DNA of 12,899 nucleotides from Roseiarcus sp035656495 (GCA_035656495.1 DASRSL010000118.1:1-12899), one strand, 5' to 3'. Positions 1 to 7,087 are shown, numbered from the stretch's first letter. Translations and numbers: made by a program. Notes: generated by a model from the letters alone, not told the origin.

Positions 1-867
1 ATCGCGTGGCTCAATCCGCGCGCGATCAGCTATTTCGGCTTCACGCTGATGATGAACCTCGCGATCCCGATCGCGCTCGCGACCATGGCGCAGATGTTCG
101 TCATAGCGGGCAACGACCTGGACCTGTCGATCGGCACCTTCTTCGGCTTCGTCTGCTGCGTTTCGGCGACCTGGCTGCGCGACGCGCCGGCGTTCGGCGC
201 GCTCGTCCTTCTCGGCTGCGTCGGGCTCTACGCCGCGCTCGGCGCCTTGATCCATCTGCGCAACCTGCCTTCGATCGTGGTGACGCTCGGCATGAGCTTC
301 GTCTGGCAAGGTTTTGCGATCCTCCTCTTGCCGAAACCGGGCGGGAGGGCGCCCGCGTGGCTGCTCTCGATCATGGGCGTCAAGCCGCCTTTCGTCCCGT
401 TCCCGATCCTCGCCGCCGTTCTCATCGCCGGGGTCGCATGGTTCGGGCTGATGCGGACATCCTACGGGGCGGTCCTGCGCGGCTCGGGCGGCAACGCGCT
501 CGCCATCGAGCGCGCCGGCTGGTCGCTCATCAAGGCCAAGGCGGCCCTGTTTGCGCTGGCCGGGCTGTTCGGCGTGCTGTCGGGAATGGCGCTGGTCGGC
601 ATCACGACCTCGGCCGACGCCAATATCGGCAACGGCTACACGCTGCTGTCGATCGCCGGCGTCATTCTCGGCGGCGGGGAATTCGTCGGCGGAAGAGTGT
701 CGCCGATCGGAGCGGTGCTCGGCGCCCTGACTATGGCGATGGCGGCCTCGCCGCTTCTCACCTTCATGCGCATCCCGCCGGACTGGCAGGTCGCCGCCAA
801 CGGCGCGATCCTGATCATCGTCCTCGCCGCGCGGGTTCTCATCAGCCGAAGCGGAGGCGCAAGGTGA
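1..867 (+). CDS. ABC transporter permease, RbsC-like (5' end cut by window)
   Basis: Inner-membrane permease of a sugar-type ABC importer (BPD_transp_2 family, related to RbsC/XylH/AraH). The reading frame is open from base 1, so the start codon lies upstream; 288 codons are visible before TGA. The protein is strongly hydrophobic with about eight membrane segments by eye. It carries the family signature GNDLDLSIG at visible residues 37-45 and a Gly-rich segment (GVILGGGEFVGGR) near residue 220, a typical position in this family. Its stop overlaps the GTG start of a second permease by four bases (GTGA), so the two are translationally coupled and probably form a heterodimeric channel. The ATPase and periplasmic binding protein are expected upstream, outside the window. 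Substrate is unknown; a sugar, polyol or nucleoside is usual for the family. Confidence 0.93.
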   Translation: MAWLNPRAISYFGFTLMMNLAIPIALATMAQMFVIAGNDLDLSIGTFFGFVCCVSATWLRDAPAFGALVLLGCVGLYAALGALIHLRNLPSIVVTLGMSFVWQGFAILLLPKPGGRAPAWLLSIMGVKPPFVPFPILAAVLIAGVAWFGLMRTSYGAVLRGSGGNALAIERAGWSLIKAKAALFALAGLFGVLSGMALVGITTSADANIGNGYTLLSIAGVILGGGEFVGGRVSPIGAVLGALTMAMAASPLLTFMRIPPDWQVAANGAILIIVLAARVLISRSGGAR

Positions 868-1805
868 CCGGCGCGCTCGCGGCTCGCCCCTGGCTCTGGT
901 CGTTCCTCGGCGCCGGCGTCGTCTGGCTCGCGGCGATCGCCTTCACCGGCGGACACGGCGGGGGCGGCATGCTGACGGCCGCGCTCTCGCTCGCGGTGTT
1001 CACCGTGATCGTCGGGGTTGGGCAGATGTTCGTCATCACGCTCGGGCCCGGCAACGTCGATCTCTCGCTGCCGGCCAACATCGGGCTGGCGAGCGCGGTG
1101 GCGATGAAGACCATGGGCGGCGACGACTCCCTCGTCGCCGCCGGGCTTCTGGCCGCCCTCGGCTCGGGCCTTGCCGTCGGCGTCGCCAACTACCTCATGA
1201 TCCGGCTCCTGCGCATCCCGCCGATCATTGCGACGCTGTCGGCGAGCTTCATCATCCAGTCGATCGACATTTCTTACGGCCGCGGCCTGCAGATCAAGCC
1301 GCCGCCGGGCTTCGCCGACTTCACCAACATCGAGTTCTTCGGCGTCCCGCTGCTCGCGATCCTGACGGCGCTGTTTGCGGTCGGCGCGAGCGTCGCGCTT
1401 CACCGCACCATCTGGGGCCGCTCGGTCACGGCGATCGGGCAGAACCTCCGCGCGGCCCGCCTCGCCGGCGTCCGGGTCGAGCCGGTGCGCTTCGCGACCT
1501 ATACGCTCTGCGGCGCCCTAGGCGGGCTCGCCGGCGCGCTGCTCGCCGGCTACTTCCGCGGCGCCAACGTCGACATCGGCGCCGAATATCTGCTCGCCTC
1601 GATCGCCGTGGTGGTGATCGGCGGCACGTCGGTGTCGGGCGGCAAGGCCAATCTCCCCGGGGTCTGGGGCGGGGCCCTGTTTCTCGTCCTCTTGCTCACC
1701 ATGCTCAACACCTTCGGGGTCAGCGCCGGCGTGCGCCTTGTGGCGACCGGGCTCATCATCGTGGCGGTGATCACGGCGGCGGGCGGGGAGACGAGGGCGC
1801 GGTGA
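864..1805 (+). CDS. ABC transporter permease, RbsC-like, second subunit
   Basis: Second BPD_transp_2 permease (313 residues), a diverged paralogue of the one before it. GTG at 864 is chosen because it overlaps the upstream TGA as GTGA. The same frame stays open further upstream, but there it only reads out-of-frame through the first permease. The signature here is GPGNVDLSLP at residues 61-70, aligning with GNDLDLSIG of the partner, followed by a hydrophobic run and a C-terminal VVVIGGTSVSGGKAN segment around residue 252. Eight or more membrane segments are likely. Two tandem unequal permeases suggest a heterodimeric importer. The next gene on this strand is far away, so this is probably the last gene of the operon. 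No convincing hairpin with a T-tract was seen in 1806-1898. Confidence 0.93.
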   Translation: MTGALAARPWLWSFLGAGVVWLAAIAFTGGHGGGGMLTAALSLAVFTVIVGVGQMFVITLGPGNVDLSLPANIGLASAVAMKTMGGDDSLVAAGLLAALGSGLAVGVANYLMIRLLRIPPIIATLSASFIIQSIDISYGRGLQIKPPPGFADFTNIEFFGVPLLAILTALFAVGASVALHRTIWGRSVTAIGQNLRAARLAGVRVEPVRFATYTLCGALGGLAGALLAGYFRGANVDIGAEYLLASIAVVVIGGTSVSGGKANLPGVWGGALFLVLLLTMLNTFGVSAGVRLVATGLIIVAVITAAGGETRAR

Positions 1806-1898
1806 GGGGCGAGCTCAGCGTCCGTTTTTGCGGCCTGGAGATAGACGCCTCCGCCTCGCCGCTTTGTCCCGGCGGAAGAAGAGGGCCGCGTGTTGTCT

Positions 1899-2185
1899 TC
1901 AGAGGCGAGGAGCGATCGTCAGTCGATAGCCGAGCGCTTTCGTCACTTCGGCGAGCGTTTCCAGTGTCGGATTGCCGTTCGCGCCAAACGCCTTGTACAT
2001 TGTTTCGCGGCTCAAACCGGCAGTTTTTGCGATTTTCGCCATGCCGCGAGCGCGCGCAAGATCTCCGATCGCCGCTGTGATCAAAGCCGGATCGCCGTCC
2101 TCGAACGCCGCTTCCAGATAGGCGAGCTCGGCCTCGGCGACATCTGCCGTTCGACTGGATCCCAGACTTTGGTTTCGATAGGCAT
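1899..2185 (-). pseudogene. Frameshifted HI1420-type antitoxin (addiction module antidote)
   Basis: DNA-binding antitoxin of a RelE/HigB-type toxin-antitoxin pair, broken by a one-base shift. From ATG at 2185 the frame reads MPIETKVWDPVE, the usual opening of this family. After about codon 12 the family sequence continues in another frame: AYLEAAFEDGDPALITAAI, then an HTH with ARARGMAKIAKTAGLSRETM, and the tail ALGYRLTIAPRL before TGA at 1899-1901. Adding one base near 2147-2149 restores a 95-residue protein, and from my recollection of the family it also restores the usual 12-residue spacing between WD and AYL. The start is supported by GAGGAG six bases upstream. The downstream frame has no good start of its own (only a rare CTG), so the gene is probably inactive unless the base is a sequencing error. 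Confidence 0.78.
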
Positions 2186-2191
2186 TCTCGT

Positions 2192-2197
2192 CTCCTC
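2192..2197 (-). promoter_or_regulatory. Ribosome binding site of the broken antitoxin
   Basis: GAGGAG on the minus strand, six bases before ATG at 2185. It places translation initiation in the frame that encodes only the first dozen antitoxin residues, which shows that the shift is a lesion and not a mis-chosen start. Confidence 0.7.
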
Positions 2198-2238
2198 GGC
2201 GGACCGGTCGCCGTCGCGCCAAAAGCCGAACAGGTTTC

Positions 2239-2283
2239 TCAGGCCTTCTTCGGCAACTTCTTCGCCAACGCGATGTCGACAAG
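2239..2283 (-). pseudogene. Possible C-terminal remnant of a RelE/HigB-type toxin
   Basis: Fifty-three bases upstream of the antitoxin ATG, one minus-strand frame ends LVDIALAKKLPKKA and a TGA. This resembles the C-terminus of HI1419-type toxins, which lie just upstream of HI1420-type antitoxins and commonly end in a DI..A..L helix. The preceding conserved block (GGDK.TQ) cannot be found in this frame or its neighbours, and 2284-2421 gives no recognisable toxin body. The call rests on a short match plus position, so it may be coincidence. Confidence 0.28.
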
Positions 2284-2421
2284 GTGTGGTGCGTGGGCGC
2301 GCGAAAGGCAGAGCGTAGGGATTTGGCGCCCGACCCCTTGAGATCGCTTGCGCGACGACAGATTCTACGCGCGCGCGGGCCGCAGAAAGGGGAAAATCAA
2401 CTGGCGACGCTTTTGCCCAGT

Positions 2422-3147
2422 TCAAGAGACGATCTCGACGGACATGCCGATGGATAGGCCGAGGTCGCGGTCGGCGCGCCCGTGATTGATGGCGATTTCG
2501 GCGAGCCCGTTCGAATTCTCGTACCAGAACGCCTCACCCGGGGGCCGGTCGGAAAAAGTCACCGCGCGCTCCAGCACGCGTTTGCCCGCCGAGAGCCTCG
2601 CGCCGGGCGGCAGCATGGCTGCCCTTAGGCCTGTCATCGCGTTGCCGTAGTGATCGACGTAAACGATTTCGGCGAGATCGTCCGGCCAGGATGGCCGGTA
2701 ATCGATTCCGTCGCAGGATTGACCAGGCGGCTCATCCCCGCGGGCCAGCATGGCGGCGACTGGGGCGAACAGGTCGCGTCCGTGAAAACTGGCCGAAAGG
2801 CGCTCCGGCCGCCAGTCGATCGCGAAGCTGCGGGTCTTCGCCGCGCGCCGGCGGACGAGCTCGAACAAGCCGTTGCCGGGGCCGACGTACCGCCGGCCAT
2901 CGGCTTCGACAACGAGCGCCGGCCGCGCTCCGCCGACCCCGGGGTCGACCACGCAGAGAAATACGGTTCCCTCCGAAAACCACGCGGAATAAGCCGCGAG
3001 CAGATAGGCCGACGCCCTCGGATCGCCGGCCGGCGCGTCGGCCATGAGGTCGACGACGGGCACGCCCGGGGCCATGTCGTAGAGCACCGCCTTCATCTGG
3101 CCGGTATAGGGCCCCTGCAGACCGAAATCGGTGAACAGCGCAATCAT
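2422..3147 (-). CDS. SAM hydrolase (DUF62, SAM hydroxide adenosyltransferase)
   Basis: Cytoplasmic enzyme of 241 residues predicted to hydrolyse S-adenosylmethionine to adenosine and methionine. It opens with MIALFTDFGL and GPYTGQMKA, typical of the DUF62 family. It has VVDPGVGGAR at 66-75 and SFHGRDLFAPVAA at 120-132. Asp68, Arg75 and His122 fit the Asp-Arg-His triad that marks the water-using hydrolases, as opposed to the related fluorinase/chlorinase enzymes. A C-terminal beta-barrel-like domain includes YVDHYGNAMT and FWYENSNGLAEIAIN. The ribosome site before ATG 3147 is weak (GATGGGC). Another ATG at 3159 opens a four-codon reading frame whose TGA overlaps this start as ATGA; this may be chance. 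The gene stands alone, divergent from the Uma2 gene, and its physiological role is not evident from the neighbours. Confidence 0.9.
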   Translation of the reverse strand: MIALFTDFGLQGPYTGQMKAVLYDMAPGVPVVDLMADAPAGDPRASAYLLAAYSAWFSEGTVFLCVVDPGVGGARPALVVEADGRRYVGPGNGLFELVRRRAAKTRSFAIDWRPERLSASFHGRDLFAPVAAMLARGDEPPGQSCDGIDYRPSWPDDLAEIVYVDHYGNAMTGLRAAMLPPGARLSAGKRVLERAVTFSDRPPGEAFWYENSNGLAEIAINHGRADRDLGLSIGMSVEIVS

Positions 3148-3380
3148 GGAATGCCCATCGCGTCTTTAGGTCCGCGCTCACAAACAGCTTCGCGAGGCGC
3201 GGGCGTCCATTTCGACTTCATAAGCCGTACTCCACATCCGGCCGGGAACTCGATCTATTGACCGACCAGCAATCGAGCGTCCGCTCGTTCGGCAGCTGGA
3301 ACCAGCGGCGCCGCTTTGAGTTCCCGTTGGTTCTGGCGCGCCCAATGGCGCCGCTCGATGGGTCGTGTTAGGTTCTGCCA

Positions 3381-3932
3381 GTGAACGCGCTCCCAAAGCA
3401 CAAAATGACGGTTGACGAGTACCTCGCCTGGGCCGAGGCGCGGCCCGGACGGTACGAGTTCTATGCGGGCGCGGTCTACGCTATGGCCCCCGAGCGCGCC
3501 GGGCGCGCCGAGGCGAAATACGCGATCCAGACGGCGCTGTTGGCGGCGATTCGGCGGGCAGGTCTTCCCTGCCACATGCTGCCGGATGGGATGACGGTTC
3601 GGGTCGATCAGGACACGGCCCACGAGCCGGACGCGCTCGTCTATTGCGGCGAGAAGCTTCCCAGCTCCGCCGTCGAGGCGCCGAATCCGATCATCGTGGT
3701 CGAAGTCCTCTCTCCCTCGACGCGCCACATCGACGCCTCCGCAAAATTGGCCGGCTACTTCCGGATAGCGAGCGTGAAGCATTATCTGATCGTCGATCCC
3801 GACAAGCGTCTTGCCATCCATCACGCGCGCGCCGAGCGAGACCTTATCGCGACGCGAGTCGTGGGCGGGGGTGCGCTCCGGCTCGATCCGCCGGGAATCG
3901 AAATATCGGTCGGAGACCTATTCCAAGTCTGA
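3381..3932 (+). CDS. Uma2-family putative endonuclease (DUF820)
   Basis: A 183-residue protein of the Uma2/DUF820 family, a PD-(D/E)XK-fold group whose cellular function is poorly known. Visible family features are KMTVDEYLAW near the N-terminus, EPDALV at 82-87 (Asp84), VVEVLSPST at 106-114 (Glu108), Lys122 in DASAKLAGYF, and HYLIVDP at 134-140. Asp84, Glu108 and Lys122 would be the metal and catalytic residues by family analogy. GTG at 3381 gives the full-length N-terminus; ATG at 3405 is an alternative start, and neither has a strong ribosome site. It is probably monocistronic, with its 3' end overlapping that of the convergent ybaK by 15 bases. The 233 bases upstream (3148-3380) carry the divergent starts of this gene and the SAM hydrolase; no defined promoter could be assigned there. 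Confidence 0.88.
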   Translation: MNALPKHKMTVDEYLAWAEARPGRYEFYAGAVYAMAPERAGRAEAKYAIQTALLAAIRRAGLPCHMLPDGMTVRVDQDTAHEPDALVYCGEKLPSSAVEAPNPIIVVEVLSPSTRHIDASAKLAGYFRIASVKHYLIVDPDKRLAIHHARAERDLIATRVVGGGALRLDPPGIEISVGDLFQV

Positions 3933-4403
3933 GCGGCACAGCGGCGCGACAATCGCCTTCAGTAACGCAGCTGCGTCGTGCGGGTTCAGCCGCACCTGCA
4001 GTCCGCGCTGGCCGCCATTGATGAAGACGGAGGCCTGCGCCATCGCCTGCGCTTCGATCACAGTCGGGAGCCTCCGCGTCTGTCCGAACGGGCTGATCCC
4101 GCCGACCTTGTAGCCCGACAGTCGCTCCGCGTCGGCCGGCTTCATCATCTGCGCCGACTTGCCGCCGAAGGCGGCGACGAGCCTCTTCATCGACACCTCC
4201 CGGTCGGACGGCGCAATCACGCAGACCGGCTTGCCGTCGACGAGCGCCATCAGGGTCCTGAGGACGCGCTCGGGCGGCTCATCCAGGGCCTCGGCGGCTT
4301 GAACGCCGATCCGCTCGGCTCTGGGATCGTAGTCGTAGCTGACGACGCTGAAGGCGACGCCCGCCTCGTTTAGCATCCTTGTGGCCCGCGTCGCCCTCGA
4401 CAA
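3918..4403 (-). CDS. ybaK: YbaK/EbsC-type aminoacyl-tRNA deacylase (Lys-to-Arg at the active site)
   Basis: Cytoplasmic editing domain protein of 161 residues. YbaK proteins hydrolyse mischarged Cys-tRNA(Pro). TTG at 4403 is chosen because AGGAG lies seven bases upstream (4411-4415) and because it gives the usual N-terminus SRATRATRMLNEAGVAF. GTG at 4409 is too close to that site, and the frame further upstream runs antisense into hmgA. Family features are YDYDPRAERIG, SDREVSMKRL at 66-75, the binding block GYKVGGISPFGQ at 98-109, and the tail GGQRGLQVRLNP. Residue 49 in VLRTLMA is Arg, where YbaK enzymes carry a conserved functionally important Lys (KTL; Lys46 of the E. coli/Haemophilus proteins), so activity may be altered. 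It lies 88 bases downstream of hmgA on the same strand and may share readthrough transcription. Confidence 0.9.
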   Translation of the reverse strand: MSRATRATRMLNEAGVAFSVVSYDYDPRAERIGVQAAEALDEPPERVLRTLMALVDGKPVCVIAPSDREVSMKRLVAAFGGKSAQMMKPADAERLSGYKVGGISPFGQTRRLPTVIEAQAMAQASVFINGGQRGLQVRLNPHDAAALLKAIVAPLCRSDLE

Positions 4404-4467
4404 TTGCACTCTCCTCACGACGAAGCAGCAGGATAGCCTTTGCCCGATGCGAGCGGCTCCCCGACCA

Positions 4468-4491
4468 CGATCGCGTGTTATGTCGATCGCG
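4468..4491. repeat. Paired 8-base repeat between hmgA and ybaK
   Basis: CGATCGCG occurs twice, at 4468-4475 and 4484-4491, separated by eight bases. Because CGATCG is self-complementary, the copies can also pair as a 6-bp stem with a 10-base loop. It lies immediately after the hmgA stop codon. No T-tract follows on either strand, so it is not an obvious intrinsic terminator; it may act as a 3' mRNA stem or be incidental. Confidence 0.35.
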
Positions 4492-5796
4492 TCAGGCCTC
4501 GCGCCGCGAAGCATCGAACAAGGTGCGCAAGCTCGCGCCGTAGTTCTGGTACTCGATCTGGCGCGAAGGATGGTTCGCCGCGAATTCCGTGACGCGCTGC
4601 CGGAAGCAGGTCTCGAACATGAAGGCCATTGTGGATTGGAGCTTGTGCGGCCGGAGGTCGGCGGCGCTCGCGCTCGTGAAGGCGTCCACGTCCGGCCCGT
4701 GCGGCAGCATGGTGTTGTGCAGCGAGAAGCCGCCCGGCACGAAACCCTCGCGCTTAGCGTCATAGGCCCCGTAGATCAGGCCCATGAACTCGCTCATGAC
4801 GTTCATGTGGTACCATGGCGGGCGGAACGTGTTCTCGGCCACCAGCCAGCGGTCGGGGAATACGACGAAGTCCACATTCGCCGTTCCCGGCGTCGCCGAT
4901 TGCGAGCTCAGCACCGTGAAGATCGACGGGTCGGCATGGTCGAAAAGCACCGGGCCGACCGGCGAGAAGCGGCGCAAGTCGTATTTGCAGGGTGCGTAAT
5001 TGCCGTGCCAGGCGACGACGTCGAGCGGCGATCGCTCGATCTCCGCGCGCCACAAGACGCCGCCCCATTTTACATGCAGCAGGCTCGCCGTCGCGCGGTC
5101 CTCGTAGGCGGCGACCGGGGTCAGAAAGTCGCGCTGATTGGCGAGGCAGTTGGCGCCGATCGGTCCGCGCTCGGGCAGCCGGAAGGCGCCGCCGTAATTC
5201 TCGCAGACATAGCCGCGCGCCGATGCGGCGTGCAGTTCGACCCGCATCTTTACGCCGCGCGGGATCACGGCGATCTCGCCCGGCGCGATGTCGATGATAC
5301 CGAATTCGGTGCGCAGGCGCAGGCCGCCCTGCTCCGGCACGACCAGCATCTCGCCGTCCGCGTTGTAGAAATACTCGTCCTGCATCGAGCGGGTGGCGAG
5401 ATAGACATGCGCGGCCATGCCGGCGGCGCCGGCGTCGCCCGCAGTGGTGATGGTGTGCATGCCCTCGATGAAGGATAGCTTCTCATTCGGGATAGGCAGA
5501 GGACTCCAGCGTTGCGGAGCCGGCGGCAGATCGACTTCGGCGCACGGCGCGGAGCGCCAGAAGCGCGCGTCGATCCGTTCGAACCGTCCCCAGTTCGCGA
5601 CCGTCGGTCGGATGCGGTAGAGCCACGAGCGCTCGTTGCTGGCGCGAGGCGCGGTGAATGGCGAGCCGCTGAGCTGCTCGGCGTAGAGCCCGTAGGCGCA
5701 GCGCTGCGGCGAGTTTCGGCCCATCGGCAGAGCGCCAGGTAGCGCTTCGGTCTCGAAGCCGTTGCCAAAACCGGACATGTAACGGACCGCGTCCAT
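4492..5796 (-). CDS. hmgA: Homogentisate 1,2-dioxygenase
   Basis: Non-haem Fe(II) ring-cleaving dioxygenase converting homogentisate to 4-maleylacetoacetate. ATG at 5796 is preferred over an in-frame start at 5832: AGGAG lies seven bases upstream (5804-5808) and the resulting 434 residues match the usual bacterial length. The N-terminus carries YMSGFGNGFETEALPGALP. Iron ligands are visible as His330 (PPWYHMNVMSEF), Glu336 and His366 (SLHNTMLPHGPD), with the acid-base histidine at His287 (FDHADPSIF). All four sit at a constant offset of five from human HGD His335, Glu341, His371 and His292. It is the last gene of the four-gene minus-strand operon, 78 bases after the MBL gene. The two following pathway enzymes, maleylacetoacetate isomerase and fumarylacetoacetase, are not in the window. 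Confidence 0.98.
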   Translation of the reverse strand: MDAVRYMSGFGNGFETEALPGALPMGRNSPQRCAYGLYAEQLSGSPFTAPRASNERSWLYRIRPTVANWGRFERIDARFWRSAPCAEVDLPPAPQRWSPLPIPNEKLSFIEGMHTITTAGDAGAAGMAAHVYLATRSMQDEYFYNADGEMLVVPEQGGLRLRTEFGIIDIAPGEIAVIPRGVKMRVELHAASARGYVCENYGGAFRLPERGPIGANCLANQRDFLTPVAAYEDRATASLLHVKWGGVLWRAEIERSPLDVVAWHGNYAPCKYDLRRFSPVGPVLFDHADPSIFTVLSSQSATPGTANVDFVVFPDRWLVAENTFRPPWYHMNVMSEFMGLIYGAYDAKREGFVPGGFSLHNTMLPHGPDVDAFTSASAADLRPHKLQSTMAFMFETCFRQRVTEFAANHPSRQIEYQNYGASLRTLFDASRREA

Positions 5797-5874
5797 GGCG
5801 GGTCTCCTGTCGCTCGAAAAGGCCGTGGACATCAGCCCAGGCCTTGCTTCCTCAGCCCTCGATTTCAGCCGACT

Positions 5875-6831
5875 TCACGTCGCCCCCCGCTCCAGCGCAC
5901 GCCACATCTCCACGTCCCGCTCGGCGGTCCAGATGCGCGGATGCTCGACGCCCTGCGCCTCGTCGTACGCGCGGCTGACGTTGAAGGGCATGCAGTGGTC
6001 GAAGATCACCCAGCGCCCGTATTTCGGCCGCATCGCCGCCATCGCCTCGTCGTAGGTCTGCTTGAGCGTCGCCCCCTTCGCCACGCCGGCGCGAGCGACG
6101 GCGAACAGGTCGCTGGTGAAGTCCGACGTCCCTGCGATCGCTTCCGTGACTTCGGCGGCGCCGATCAGGCTTGGCCCCCGGCCGGGGACAAGGCGCTCAG
6201 CGCCGAGCGCCTTGATGGCGGCGAGCGTCCTCGGCCAGTCGGAGAAGTGCGCGTCGCCGCAATAGGGCGTCGCCCCGAACTCGACTGCGTCGCCGGCAAA
6301 GAGCACCTTCTCCTTCGGCAGCCACACCACCGTGTCGCCGGCAGTATGGCTGCGGCCGATATGGATGATCTGCACCTCGCAGGAGCCCATCCACAGCGTC
6401 ATGCGGCCGTGGAAAGTCAGGCCCGGCCAGGTCAGGCCGGGGATGCTTTCCTTGCCGCGGAACAGGCGTGGGAAGCGGCCGATCTCGCTCGCCATGTCCT
6501 CCGCGCCGCGCTCGGCGATGAGCTCCCGCGTGGCGTCCGAGGCGATGATCTCGGCTCCTGGATAGCCCGCCGCCCCCAAGACGCGCACGGCGTGGTAGTG
6601 GCTGAGCACGAGATGGGTGACCGGCTTGTCCGTCACCTCGCGGATTCGCGCGACGACGTCGGCGGCCATGCTGGGCGTCGCCTGCGCGTCGACCACCAGC
6701 ACGCCGTCGTCGCCGACCACGACGCCGGAATTGGGATCGCCTTCGGCGGTATAGCCGTAGAGGCCGGGGCCGAGCTCGTCGAAGGATACCGTCTTGTCAG
6801 CGAGGTCGGTAGTGCTGGCGAAACCGGGCAT
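5875..6831 (-). CDS. MBL-fold protein with degenerate metal site, in the homogentisate operon
   Basis: Metallo-beta-lactamase-fold protein of 318 residues, probably cytoplasmic (no signal peptide). ATG at 6831 has AGGAG eight bases upstream (6840-6844). The fold is shown by GVLVVDAQATPS at 43-54, THLVLSHYHAVRVLGA at 72-87, HTAGDTVVWLP at 162-172 and VLFAGDAVEFGA at 176-187. In the canonical HxHxDH motif His78 and His80 remain, but Asp and the last His are replaced by Val82 and Arg83. The usual PGHG motif reads PGRG (Arg218). His162 and Asp181 are kept. At most one conventional metal site therefore appears intact, unless the C-terminal IFDHCMPF supplies another ligand. Position between the putative coupling protein and hmgA points to a role in homogentisate formation or handling; the reaction is unknown. 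Confidence 0.85.
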   Translation of the reverse strand: MPGFASTTDLADKTVSFDELGPGLYGYTAEGDPNSGVVVGDDGVLVVDAQATPSMAADVVARIREVTDKPVTHLVLSHYHAVRVLGAAGYPGAEIIASDATRELIAERGAEDMASEIGRFPRLFRGKESIPGLTWPGLTFHGRMTLWMGSCEVQIIHIGRSHTAGDTVVWLPKEKVLFAGDAVEFGATPYCGDAHFSDWPRTLAAIKALGAERLVPGRGPSLIGAAEVTEAIAGTSDFTSDLFAVARAGVAKGATLKQTYDEAMAAMRPKYGRWVIFDHCMPFNVSRAYDEAQGVEHPRIWTAERDVEMWRALERGAT

Positions 6832-6892
6832 GGGAAATGCTCCTGTTCTTGGCGGGGCCGTCTGGCTGCGCCGCCGCAATCGAGGAATCAGG

Positions 6893-7087
6893 TCAGCGGA
6901 TCCGTCCCCCGGCGCGGCGCAGCGCTTCGCGCAACACTGCGCGATCCCCGATGTGGTTCGCGAGAATGAGCACGAGCTTGCAGTTCATCAGCGCAGCCTC
7001 CTCCTCGGACATATCGCGCTGGCTGTCGATCAGTTCCTCATAAAAGCCGTCGGGATCGTCGATGTTGGCGGCGGTCTCAAGTTCCAT
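6893..7087 (-). CDS. DUF2783 small protein, putative coupling component of the flavin hydroxylase
   Basis: Acidic, soluble 64-residue protein of the DUF2783 type: DPDGFYEELIDSQRDMSEEE at 11-30, then a hydrophobic helix MNCKLVLILANHIGD at 34-48 and a basic C-terminus. ATG at 7087 is chosen because GGAGGAG stands just upstream, within the end of the preceding gene; a GTG at 7099 is the alternative. It overlaps the flavoprotein gene by 11 bases, so the two are translationally coupled and probably made in fixed ratio. P. putida U 3-hydroxyphenylacetate 6-hydroxylase pairs a flavoprotein MhaA of about 62 kDa with a coupling protein MhaB of about 6 kDa. Size, order and hmgA linkage fit MhaB. That equivalence is inference, not a sequence match I could verify. 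Confidence 0.8.
   Translation of the reverse strand: MELETAANIDDPDGFYEELIDSQRDMSEEEAALMNCKLVLILANHIGDRAVLREALRRAGGRIR

Noticed and set aside
6..863. A 599-residue open frame spanning 6-1805 that would look like one fused protein
   Set aside because: Only the part from 864 is permease-like. The earlier part reads out-of-frame through the first permease and is rich in Arg/Gly/Ala, typical of shadow frames at high GC.
636..1403. Long minus-strand frame antisense to the permeases
   Set aside because: Highly charged low-complexity product (Arg, Asp, Glu, Gly) with no family features, mirroring the GC-rich codons of the real genes.
1857..1874. Terminator hairpin after the permease operon
   Set aside because: CGCCG/CGGCG pairs only 5 bp around an 8-base loop with no T-run, as expected often by chance at this GC content.
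2147..2160. Programmed frameshifting in the antitoxin
   Set aside because: No slippery heptamer or strong downstream hairpin is visible, and the toxin partner also looks lost, so a loss-of-function indel is simpler.
4381..5478. 365-codon plus-strand frame opposite hmgA
   Set aside because: Antisense to a certain hmgA reading frame; its composition is that of a shadow frame.
5941..6969. 342-codon plus-strand frame opposite the MBL gene
   Set aside because: Antisense shadow; the minus strand has motif-bearing coding sequence with a good ribosome site.
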